Origin: Uloborus plumipes
Lineage: Eukaryota; Arthropoda; Arachnida; Araneae; Uloboridae
DNA length: 64,000 bases
Direction of reading: 5' to 3'
NCBI GenBank assembly: GCA_038373865.1
Contig: JAXGGA010000030.1
Location: forward strand, 62,001-126,000
Below are positions 44,213 through 55,277 of the stretch, piece by piece. The notes beneath the pieces are model-generated. The model saw only the letters and a list, made by a program, of their open reading frames with translations. It was not told where the DNA came from and ran no database searches. Position numbers and translations under genes: made by a program. Each line of letters starts with the position of its first letter. Within the stretch, counting starts at the first letter, position 1.

Positions 44213-44765
44213 TTGCTGATCTTGGAACAGAAATATTTGAAGCCAGAACACATTTCTCTAGCTCAAAACCACCAAGATGATTTTTTTTTAATCTTATAAT
44301 ATTTGTTACAATAAATTCTTGAATTTTTTTTTAGTCAAATAATATTTGTTACAATAACTTCTTTTACTTATTTATCTATGTTTTTAGATTTTTTTTTTTT
44401 TTTTTTTACAAGACAGAAACCTTTATATTTACGTATTAATTTATTTTAACAGGAAAGTGTGTGATAACAAAAGCAAGTGACTGTCTGAATGAAAGGGTGT
44501 TTTTTCTTTAAAAAAAAATGAATATATTTGCACCGGCACAATGATATTTTGAAAATTTTGAATTGAAGAGGACTAGTGGAAGCATGGCAGCTTGAGTTTA
44601 AAAATTGTGGCTATTAATTTTAAATTATGCTCAAAAATTTCTATTTGACAAACCATAAAAATATGCCAAATCTTTATGTGTGAGATATTTCCTTTGATCT
44701 TATAAAAAGGGGGAGCAATTTTTAATGAAAAAGACGAACTTAGTAATAGTTTCTATTTTCTTTAA

Positions 44766-45328
44766 CCCTCGTGGGTCCCTCCCATTTCAGTTACACTCAA
44801 GACCCTTGGGGTCATAAATGACCCCAATGCTTCCTTTAATTAATTTATTATGATTATTGAACGTTACATGCATTATTTAAGTTCACACACTTTATAATAC
44901 TAAAAAAAATAAAAATAAAAAGACACAATCAAAGTAAAATTTAGTTTATGCATTAAAAATTAAAATTTTAGAGCAAAACTTACATTAACTGCAGATTTAT
45001 TTACAACTGTTACAGACCTGAAAAAACATGATTTTTGCAAGTGAATTTCAAACACTTATGACATTTTTCGATGCATTTTCTGTCCAGTTCTCTTGGACAA
45101 AAGTTGCAACGTCCTCTTTTTTTGGCATTCTGGGGAAGTGACCCCAAGGGTCTTGTGTGCAAAAAATGCAATTCGGGAAAAATAAAACACAATAATAGCA
45201 TTATTTCGAATAGAAAACTAGAAGAATAAAAGCCACAAAATGCCATTAAAAACAAATGGTTGATTAACAAAATATATTAAACCGAAATTGCATTGGGGTC
45301 ACATATGACCCCAAGGAACCCACGAGGG
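44766..45328 (-). mobile_element. PiggyBac relic, internally deleted
   Basis: TTAA on both sides (44762-44765 and 45329-45332). Inverted ends start CCCTCGTGGGT. The subterminal repeats are TTGGGGTCATAAATGACC on the left and an inverted relative on the right. It contains the C-terminal finger of a piggyBac transposase on the minus strand, so it is a 563-bp deletion derivative. Confidence 0.93.
45010..45270 (-). pseudogene. PiggyBac transposase C-terminal cysteine-rich finger
   Basis: The frame ends RGRCNFCPRELDRKCIEKCH, then KCLKFTCKNH. This Cys-rich pattern is the C-terminal domain by which piggyBac transposases bind their ends. The first half of the frame is T-rich sequence unlikely to be transposase. 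The DDD core is absent. Confidence 0.85.
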
Positions 45329-45332
45329 TTAA

Positions 45333-46278
45333 AGAAAAAAAAATGTTTTTTTTTTTTTTTGGAGTAGAGGGCAGTGCAATCTTTGTGATGAAGTTAACAA
45401 AGATTAAAAAATATGCTCAAAATAATAATTGGCATTAATGCTGTTGACGTTTATTGTTCTAGAAATGCCGTAAAATTTTTCTGATATTGTGTCCTATTTT
45501 TTTAAAAATACTCACTCCGACCATGTACTACCTCCATTGTACTTGTGCTGCAGAAAGTGAAAAGCTTCTGTTCTGATGAGGATTTCTAGTAAGTTGCTGT
45601 ATGTTCAAACGAAGTAAGTACTTCAAAATATCGTTTCCATCATCATCATTGAAAACAGAATTAGATGGGCGTTCCACACAGAAGAGTTTAAAGGGTGAAA
45701 TAGAAGTATTATTGCATGAGCTGGGAAGCAGACTTCTCAATCATTTATCACCAGAAAGTAGTATAGTTAACGAAGTAGGAAGGTTTGACTCACTGTTTAC
45801 AAAGGAATATTTCTTTTTTATTTTCTAACAGTTAGAAAATTTCCAAATTGACATTTTTTTCCTTATATCTTGCAACTTTTTTCATTATTAATTGTTTCAA
45901 TACTAATTTTTCAAAAGTGTCCAAACCGGGTCAGACCTCCCCACTTAAGGGAGATTTAACCCACAGAGATTAAAAGTTAAAAAAGATTAAAAAAATTTTT
46001 TAATAAATTTAATTTGATTCGGTAGAGATTATTGAATTTTAGATATCGTGAGTGAAAGGAATAGAGTTTGGGACTCTATGCCATCTTAAGTGAAGTTAAA
46101 AGGGTTGAGGTTCAAAGGCCGCCCCTCCCCCCCCTTGAAAGTTTTTCTGCCCTAAAACAGTTATTATAGTCCTAGAAACATAGCAATTTTTTTATAATTT
46201 TGGCATAGTGCGGAGGTCGGAGGCGCTCCTTTGAAATGTATTTGAAAATGAGGTTACAAAAAAAACGAAATTTTAGAC
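45333..46278. other. Stretch with a coding-like patch
   Basis: No recognised gene. The patch 45528-45830 is open on both strands (+: SLKGEIEVLLHELGSRLLNH; -: NDDDGNDILKYLLRLNIQQL). Neither strand matches a family I know, and there is no convincing exon frame. Confidence 0.35.
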
Positions 46279-47119
46279 CAGTGGTTTCCAACCTTTTTTT
46301 GCTTGCGAAATAAAAACTTTGAGACCCTCTAAGCGCACATCACGGACAACTGGGATTCGAGGACGCGTCCGCCCCCCTCCCCCCGTAGATAATGCTAAAT
46401 TTTGAAATATTTGTATTTATTTCATTACAAAAATAAAAGGTAACGAAGTTTTGTTTTCTGTTTTTTAATTTTGAACTCTGGTTTGTATTTTTTATAACGT
46501 GAAAAATAAATAAATTTTTCGAGATTTAGCTTTACATACTGTACATTTCACAATCAAATAGTGTAAAACGACCATAGGTAAGTATTCCACAGTTCTAAAA
46601 AGTAGTACTTCTACCGCAGCCCCATTAGAAAGGAAAAAAGATGTGTTCCATGTAATCTCCATCCATAAGAAAACGGTGAACCGAATCGAGATCTTGTTAA
46701 CACTTCTGGACAGCCACTGAACTTAGCATAGAATTGGAAGCTGTTTGTGTAGACTGCTTATTCCACAATAAAAAATACCAAACAGTATGGAGTTAACAGA
46801 CCTTTCATAATAAAATTAATACCTTTTACTGCATTATTAAAAACTTTCTTTTCTAAAACATTCGTCCGAACTTTTAACTACTTAAGTTTCTGCTATGTAT
46901 CCTGCAATGGGGGAATTAAACGAAAGGAGTAAAGACTCAAATTCTGGAGATTGAACAAATATGAATTCCATATAGAGTATGTGCATCATCAGTTGTCAAA
47001 CCTACACACTTTGACCAATCTAATTCTCTTTCTTTCAGAAAATCATCAAAAAATTTGAAAATCTCTCTGTATGTCGTTACTGTCGACAATAACAAACAAA
47101 CAACAACAAAAAAAAACAT
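46279..47119 (-). mobile_element. hAT element scrap
   Basis: The terminus CAGTGGTTTCCAACCTTTTT at 46279 is hAT-like. On the minus strand 47119-46937 encodes FFDDFLKERELDWSKCVGLT followed by TDDAHTLYGIHI. This resembles the block around the second catalytic Asp in ZBED5-type hAT transposases (WSKCVGVCTDGA). Other parts and the second terminus were not found. Confidence 0.6.
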
Positions 47120-47406
47120 TCATTCAATACTACCATTTAACTCAGTCAGTGAAATCTAGCAAATCAGTTAAACCAGCAATGTTTGCACCGATCAAGTTCT
47201 TGCAAAAATAATCTCTTCGTTCAAAGAAAGTCATGGCACATACTCCATTCGTATTTTCCAACATTTCATCAATTGTCCTTCGTAAGGGTGTATTTGATTT
47301 TTTATTTTGTACATTTGTCATTCGACTTCCTTATGTTTAAAGCAGTAAATAACCGCCCCAAGCCAAGGCTGAGGCAAAAACATGCAATACACCACCAGCT
47401 CTTTTT

Positions 47407-47466
47407 ATTCCATCCATGGACTGCAGTTTTGTGCTTATTATGCACTCATCAGCATGGAATAGGAAT
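47407..47466 (-). ncRNA. Hammerhead ribozyme fold, type I
   Basis: Read on the minus strand: AUUCC-UAU-UCCAUG (stem I, 5' side), CUGAUGA (47452-47446), GUGC-AUAAUAA-GCAC (47445-47431, perfect 4-bp stem II), AAA (47430-47428), palindromic ACUGCAGU (47427-47420, stem III), C at 47419 as the cleavage base, then CAUGGA-U-GGAAU (47418-47407), which pairs with the 5' side through two helices and an internal loop. Every part of a type I hammerhead is in place. One core base differs: G12 is A (position 47430). G12 acts as the general base in known hammerheads, so this copy is probably slow or dead, but its family is likely active elsewhere in the genome. Confidence 0.8.
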
Positions 47467-47505
47467 TAAACGAGCTTCAGCCTTTTGCCTGCAGCTCGTT
47501 TAATT
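47464..47505. repeat. 13-bp perfect hairpin beside the hammerhead
   Basis: AATTAAACGAGCT at 47464-47476 and its exact complement at 47493-47505, with a 16-base loop. Confidence 0.95.
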
Positions 47506-47510
47506 GGACG

Positions 47511-49620
47511 GGCTTTGGAAAAAAAAAGTTCAAATTGTGTCATAAAAAGCTGCAAAATTTGAAGCAGAACAATGATTACAGCATTTGTAATATAAGTCGA
47601 ACCATTATTGATTTAAATGTTGCTATTTTTCTCCCACCCAGTATTTTTGGTAGTCTTTTTTTTTTTTTTTTTTGAAAGGTAATAATACCATAAGAAGTGG
47701 GAAAAAATATTTTTGTCATTCTGGCAACACTATTGGCTTACCAGCAAGGCTGCAAGCGGAACGCTAAAAAACATCAAGATTTTATCATCTGTAAAACTTT
47801 GTACGTAAGTACAGACCTCTTTTAATTTCAAACCCAAGAAAAAAGTATTTTTCAATTATGCAAATAAATGTGAACAACAGAGTACCACATTAGAATAGAC
47901 AATATTTTTTAATTTTGCCATTAAAATTCAAAATTCTTCATAATGGCATAGGATAAGGATTTGCGATATAAAGCGAAACATTATGATCGGTTGTTCCAAT
48001 TTAAACTTATTTAAGGGAAATTGTTTGAAAAATCCAGATTCTAACCCCAATTCTTGTAGTCAAGACAGACGAGGATTCATTATTGTTTACCCTTTCTGGT
48101 GAGCAGTTAGATCCTAGAATATGACAGAAAGTTCTAGATTTTAAAAGATTTTTGCTTCAGGAGACTTCTTTTTACTTAAAATACATAGGGAAGGAAATCA
48201 TACCCACTCTATGTAACAAGAGTTCAGTACAGATACAACGATGGATACGTGGGAAAATCTTATAGGACGATCTCAGAAACCCAGAGAGATTTCAAGAAAC
48301 TAAAAAGGCAGCTTTCATCCCAGGAGATATGAAATAACTTAAGGTAAGTCAGAACTGCTAGTTTTAAGAACTCAGGGGGTGGGCTGATATGGCTGCAGCC
48401 CCCTCCGAAATTTTCAAAACGAATTTTAAAAATGTAAGCTAAGTTTTTTTCTTTTTTTAAATCCCGAAATGAGAAAAGCTTTCAGAACAGATAATTAAGT
48501 GTAAGACAAAATTATAAGAAAGATTTTTTTGTTTTGACATGTCTTTTTTACGCATGCGTCATCTTTACTCTTACGTCATGCTTATTATTATCCTATTATT
48601 CCATTTTGTTAATTTTTATTGCAAATCTATGTATGCCGATTTTTTTTTCAGTCATCTAATTCCGTTAAATAAATTTCAGCAAATTTAATTGAAACACAGT
48701 ATTAAGAACAATAGTAAAATAAACTGCAATATTAACATTATTAGAGCGTACATTTTTAAAATATTATATTTATATCCAAGTGTTTTAGCAACACCTCTTT
48801 CAGTAAAGAATTTTTTTTTAATTTAAATTTATCATTCTCTGTGTCCATCAAAATGCTTTCTTCACAATAATTTTAATGACAAAAAAGTTTTCTTAATGAT
48901 GTATTTTTGTCGACTTAAATAGGCATTAAAGCAGAAATTCGAGACATTCACTTTTCTCAACTACATTTCATGAGGTGCTTCCCCCCCTCAAGGAGTCTTG
49001 ACTCAGCCCCCCCCCCCCCCCTAAAATGATTTGTCTGCGTAGCCACTGTAAGAACAAGATCATTTTTGTGGACGACATGCGTGACATTAATTTTATAAAA
49101 TCTTGGGTTTTTTTTTTAATTTAAATGCATTTTCTTACAATTAATTTTAATTTTTCGTAAAATCGAAAATATTTTCGAATTTTGCCGAATCATACATTTA
49201 CCGGTATTGAAAATAAACCTTTATTTGGCAGTAATTATCTGTTCCCTTTCTCCCCCATCAATATTGCTTACCTATTGCGTGTTAAATTTAAAAAAAAAAA
49301 ATTAACATGTGTTCCGTTTGATCCCTATCAGCGGGATGAATCGGAACACCTCTAAATCATTATTTATATAAATAATAACTATTCAACATGTTCTGTTTTT
49401 GCTTGGAATATCAAAAGCTAAGTAAGACCTAAGTTTTTACCTAAAAATCAAATTTTAAAAAAATCTATATTTTAACTACTTTTTTTACAATCAAAGCTGA
49501 AAAGTGTACCGATTCACCCCGTTTTATGGTGTCTGGAATCGGCAATATAATGCGAGATTTTTCTTTTTTGGAAAATAGCTTTTTTTTTCCGACTAGCGTA
49601 ATTATTGAGAAAACAGTTTC
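47511..49620. other. Stretch without a recognised gene
   Basis: AT-rich. A hAT-like end (complement of CAGTGGCTACGCAGACAAAT) lies at about 49029-49048, next to a C tract. No coding sequence recognised. Confidence 0.4.
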
Positions 49621-50340
49621 ATGACCTTATGCCCCCCCTCCCCCAAAAGCTCCGGCCCCCAGTACTATAGGTCCGGTGTCCCCACCAAAACGGTGGCCCT
49701 TGATTTCGGTCTGCATTATAGGTTATTTGAAAATAAGCCAGTTAGTCATGGATTTATTTGCAATCGTGTCGGATGGAACAGTCAATACATTTCATTTCAC
49801 ACTCCAGAGTCCCCCGTACCTACCACAGCTTCGTGGTTTAACCGGGATAGGGCCCTGATGAGCGCTCTGTTCTTAATTTTGAACCAGAACCTAGGGTCGA
49901 GCAAACCCTAGGCTTAGCACCCCCAGAGGTATCGTTTCACTTGGAGGACTTTGTGACCACGACATTTTTAACGCCTCCCAGCCACCATTAAGGCCGTATG
50001 TCTAGGAAAATTCAGCCAGTGTAGTTATATTTTTACAAAATAGATGGCGCAGAATTTCACTCCCTTTGCAAGGGGAAAAATATTAGCCCCTCTTCTGAAG
50101 ACCTCTTTGACAGCTTTACTCATTAGGGGATAGTAAGAGAATAATAGCTGCCGCTGGGGGGACGAAGGAACCCCTCTTCCTTCAAGCCAGATGTGGACAG
50201 ATAGCCGTACCGATTGTAATCCTTTCTTCCAAGAAAACAGGTTGCAGTCGAGGCCCTGAGTCGTATTCTTATGCTGTTTCTCAATTCTCAATAGCACCCG
50301 ATTCGATAGTTGCACAGTCTCAAACTTTTTCCAAAATTGT
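49621..50340. other. Patch of higher GC, unidentified repeat
   Basis: About 700 bp clearly richer in GC than its surroundings (for example GGTTTAACCGGGATAGGGCC and CCCCCAGAGGTATCGTTTCA). It has open but unrecognised frames on both strands. It may be part of an unknown mobile element. Confidence 0.35.
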
Positions 50341-52862
50341 CTCTAATCAAATACTTGATTTTAAATCTTTAGAAACAATTCAAAAGAACGTTCATTTTTC
50401 ATTTGTTTTGATATGATAGTTAAGTTTTTTGTTATTGTGTATAAGCGAAACGGTAGGATACTTTGCGTAGTGGCGTAGTCTATATTTTATTTCTTAGGGG
50501 GTCTAGGTTCATATCTCAAAGAGACTATAACATTAATTATTTTTCAGTAGATAAACTTCATCGTAGATTATGTTATTTATTGAAATTGCTAATCAGTAAT
50601 TAATAATCAACTATCACAAATTTCTAATTCGCTCCTATTTGTAATTATGAGAGCTAAATAACTTTATTATTTATGCATAAGCTGAATGATTCAATATTTT
50701 CATAATTAGAAGCCATAAGCCATAAATACTGAAGTATTTTTACCTGCAATAGCGCAAATAGTTCACTTAAATTCACACATAAAAAGGTTTTAAACATTAA
50801 AAATTGAAATATCTCTTTCTCAAAAATATTTTCTTTAGTCATGTATAAATCAGAGAGTCTCTTACAATGAGCCAGATTTTATAAAAATAGTATTTTCAAA
50901 TTAAAATTAGTTCTTAGTGGTGTAAGTAGTTACATAGAATTGTAAAATGTATGCCTGAGAACAGAAGCGGATGGAGCACCCCGCACCGGCCTGGGCATTT
51001 ATCACAGACCGGCCCCTGATATATATATATAAAATGTTCGTAAATTTTAATTCAAAATCATGCTTTATTTTACATTTAAAAATTTCAATGATAAACGTGC
51101 AAATTTACTCACAAACCAAACATTTTTTTCTATTTAATATAAAACCACTATGCATATACAAATTCAAAAAATTTACTACTACAAATTTTTAATACTTACA
51201 GCTACTCCGATTATACATAAATATAAATAAGTAATTGAACATTGAAATAATGGTACACTATTACTACGCATTCGATCGCGTACTTCTTCTCGTAAGAAAA
51301 ATTGTGACAAAGATCAACTAATGGAACTTGAACACTGATCTACCTCTTTATAATCATTTTTCAAAATCGTTTGATGCATAGAAAGTAAACCCATTTTTAA
51401 CGTAAATTTCAAAAGCTTGAAGGAAGACATTGAATTTGAAATTTCTTACACTCAACTGAATATATATATACACAGGATTGAAATAAAGCTATGGTGTTTC
51501 GTATATATTTGAGACCTTAACTGGGGCAACATATAATTATGTGAAAATGGGGAGAGTTAGAAATTCAACACTGATCGATCTTTGAATTTACATTTATGCA
51601 GAAATGTATCCCCCCCCCCCCTTCGCTACTAAAAGTAAATCCGTTATTAGCATAATCTTTAGAAACTAATAACATGACGATTACATGTTTTAAAACGTAC
51701 AGTTTCTGATTTAATTTTTATAACGAAGTAGTTAAAGGAAATTTATAAAGTAAAAAAGATGAACTTTGAACCGGATTATTCATTCGTCAGATAAAAAGGC
51801 TGCTTAGTAAAACGAAAGTGAAGACCGAAAGTTTAAACTGCGTCTCAATTGACTTATTCACTTCTTTTTTAAATCTAGTTCGAGTTTATTCATATACAAC
51901 AATTAAATATAGTGACAACACATTTTAGGATGTACAAATGTTATAGTTTTATGTGAATTAAATAAGCAGTTCAGCAATGTATGCACATTTGTAAAACATA
52001 GAAACGTTCAGCATTGAAAAAAAGGTGCAATATTTAATACACCTTCAAGCGCGTACTGTTTTCTAAAAAAAAAAAAGAGAAAATAGAATTCCGTGAAAAA
52101 GAGGGAAATTTTAAAATTTAACGTTGATTGATTTCTAAACTTTTCATTCCGATCGGAAAAGTTACTTACAAACTTTTCAGAAACTAACAATATGATGACA
52201 AACTGTATTGTAAGTAATTAATTAAGTAGCATGTGTATAAAAATGAAAAAAACTTAATATTGAACTAGCTTTACAATATTTAACAACTATTGTGCGTAGC
52301 GTACTAAAAACAAATCTAATTCTGTGAAAATTTAGCAATGACGAACCTCAAAATATAAATACTTTTCAGAAACTGACTACATATGACGGTAACATACGAA
52401 TTTTATAATATTTATTTACAATTATTACTTTAATGAATATGAAGCACACATGCAAATAATATATACAAACTAAATTATTACCTTTTTCTTTTTTTCAACT
52501 TAAAAAAAATGTTACGTAAGTAATTTTTTAAAGTGAAAACAGGAATTTTCACAGTGACGAACATTTTAATTCAAGCCTTGAGGGAACTTCCTTAGCTTTA
52601 AATGTAAAACTGTTAATTATACATAATTAAAAAACTACCAGCAAATTAAAATGCATTAAAAATGAAGAAACTACTTATACATATATACAAAATGGGCATA
52701 CTTTTAAAGATAATACAGGTTCTATAATTGAATGTGTAAAACTAAGAAATAACACTTCTGATTCACAGAGTGGCGACAAAACTAAGACTTAAATTTGAGA
52801 AAAAGCTTTTGAAGGAAGAAATTGTTTTAAAAAGTGCACTGTAGCTTAGAAATATGACAACA
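50341..52862. other. Stretch without a recognised gene
   Basis: Very AT-rich. A short GC-rich piece at 50973-51018 (CACCGGCCTGGG and a related GACCGGCCCC) looks like the end of a small repeat. Nothing else recognised. Confidence 0.4.
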
Positions 52863-53522
52863 TCAATGTAATAACTCTTTTTTTAGAATTTCGCTTTTTA
52901 GAGCAATGTTGTCAATCACTGCTTCATTATCAATATTTTGTAAAGAATCTTTTTCTATTTTCATGAGCATAAATAACTCTAGCCGTTCATCAGCTAAAGT
53001 ATTACGTATGCTAGTTTTATGAGCTTTAAACTGGAGAAACTTCTTTCGCAAGCCACTTGAGTAATAGGTAGCGTTAACAAATATTGATATGCAGTAGTTA
53101 AAGCTGAATAACAATCTTTGAACAAGTTGTACTTAATGAGTACTTTATAACAGCAAATAACGCAATTTTGAGTTTTTGCAAGAAATGGAAGCAAGCTTTT
53201 CATCAATTTCATGGTCTGATTCTTTTTCATCATCACTGTTTTCTTGCTCTTGCGACTCATATATTTCATATTGATTTTTAATAATTTTTCTAAGTTTAGG
53301 CCAATTTTGAGCGAAGTTAGTGTATTCTTCTTCTAGTCGTTCTGGAGTTGCAGCTTCATTAAATTTTGCAATTTTTTTAGATAAGTACTCAAAAGATGTT
53401 TTTGGAACTAAAGGTTTCTCAGTTGAAGAAAAAGTATCTACTGAGAGAAACAAGCTTCGGCCTAACTCTAAATTTTTTAAAAACCTGGTTTCTATCAAAT
53501 TCACTACGCTATCCATAATCAC
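52863..53522 (-). pseudogene. hAT transposase C-terminal relic
   Basis: Minus-strand blocks in shifted frames. 53522-53145 is a spacer with acidic repeats (ENSDDEKESDHEIDEK). 53269-52994 contains YQYLLTLPITQVACERSFSS, then LKLIK, the hAT C-terminal dimerisation motif with the catalytic Glu. 53114-52863 continues KTSIRNTLADERLELFMLMK in another frame. It belongs to the same ZMYM1-like group as the transposase at 55278 but on the opposite strand and much older. The N-terminal half is absent. Confidence 0.88.
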
Positions 53523-55277
53523 ATTAAAAACCTCATCTACTCTAGAGCATCTTTTTCAAAAAACATGACGGGGTGACCAAAATCGTGATTCTTAATCAAG
53601 ACGTATCGAAAAAGCCGTACTAGTGCATTCCTGGAAGGTGTTATGCTGGAACAGATTTATCTATCTGAAAAATTAATTACATTGCCAACCTTTATACTTA
53701 AAGTATACACTTCCATGTAGTTTGACATAAAAACAAAGTCGGGTTGCTCGGAAGGTCCTAAGCACATTTGAGATATTATTCATGGACAGAGGCGTAGCTA
53801 GGGGTTGGCAGGAGTGGCTCTTGCCACGGGCGCAGCAACCAGGGGGGCGCAATTTTGACCTTTTTTTTTTTTTTAATAGTGGAAAAATGTTAAAGAAAAA
53901 AACTCGTAAGAACAAGAGCTAGAGGACAAAATGAAACAATTGTCGAAAAAAGAAAAAAATAGCAATTTTACCCGTGGCAGGGAATGCCATTCCGATTGAC
54001 TTTTCTTCGTCTTACCTCAACTCTTTTAGCGATAAACCTTATACAAACTTAGACAGACTGCCCTGCACAGCGCAAGCTCCCCTCACTGCGCCACAAATCA
54101 CGTAGAACTTGGAATTATGTTTTGGCGGATTTCAGTTGGATACACTGCTCAGATCTATTTAACAGGATAGAATTTAGCTATATGACGCCAATAGGCTGAC
54201 CTGAAATTGACCGTGCCTATCCTATCAAAAGAAGCAAACCGCCCTTTTCCGCTCCTTTCTTGCCGCTTGTTCCCCGATATCATATCAATTAATTACCATA
54301 CATCTGAAATATCATTTTTCCACGACATCAAAAAATTGGCAAAATTGTCGTTATCATTTTGAAAACAGTTCGGATACATAGTTTTGTAGGGGGATTTTAC
54401 ACTAACATAAATAGCTTTAAAGTTGGCAACAATTTTTCTTTGGCAAAAACTAGCAAAAAAATAATGTATGTAGGTACGTATTTCTCAAAGTCGAGAGGGG
54501 AGAGATTTGTTAGAAACGATTATTGAATTTCAATGCACATTTCCACGTTTCTTTTACTATAGACACAATAGTAAACATTTTATTACGCATCCGTGTGTAA
54601 TATTTTTGCAGCTTGTAATCTTCTATGATTGGAGCGGGTGATAAAAACTTATTAGAATTCACTTTTTTACATTAATTGGCACAATCCTGTATTTATTTAT
54701 TTATTTATTTTTATGCGTTCACAACAACGGTAGGTTTAAACATTATATTTGATTTATCAATTAACTTTAAATTGTTAATTAACAGCAGAAATTAAATCAC
54801 AGTGACTTTAAAAGCAGTTTTGAAAGCGCTTTACTATAATTTCAGTTTATATACTAATCTGAAAGCGCGTTTTAAACATAGAATCACCAAAAAATACAAT
54901 AATGCAATTTTACTTCCATTCATGTAGTGGAAAACTACAGCTGCACTTTTGGTTTAAGCTTTGTCTCCTGTCCTAGACTCAATTCTTTCAGTGTAATCGG
55001 ACACTTAATGGCTTTCGCGAGGGGCTTTTCTCGTCCGTTCGGACAAAGAAAGACTTTTCTAATTGGTCACTCCTTCGAGGGTAAGTGACCTTCGCGAGAT
55101 AGCCCCTCCTCCCGCTGATTTCAGAGGTTCTGTGCGTTTTAGTAAAGGGAAAGAGATTAAACTTGCAAATCCTTTGTGTACTTACTGCATCTCGCCTTTG
55201 ACACGTTATTATTTGTATTATTTGGTGCTCTCGTTTTCTATAACTTCAGATGCATATCAATTCTTGTGAGGTCAAAA

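Larger units (their letters stand above)
47340..47510 (-). repeat. Retrozyme-like repeat with hammerhead and hairpin
   Basis: On the minus strand: a 13-bp perfect hairpin (47505-47464), then the hammerhead fold (47466-47407), then a moderately GC-rich tail (GGTGGTGTATTGCATG and GCCTTGGCTTGGGGCGG) to about 47340. There is no protein. The repeat limits and copy number cannot be set from one copy. Confidence 0.5.

Noticed and set aside
49856..49862. CTGATGA as a possible further hammerhead core
   Set aside because: No GAAA and no closing stems at a suitable distance. The same holds for CTGATGA at about 45576 (+) and 62850 (+), and on the minus strand at about 24937 and 46984.
49621..49911. 96-codon frame in a GC-richer patch as a gene
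   Set aside because: No domain or splice context, and competing frames on both strands; more likely an unidentified repeat.
53673..53915. 80-codon minus-strand frame across the hAT left end
   Set aside because: It spans the target duplication and the TIR, has no similarity and is probably chance.
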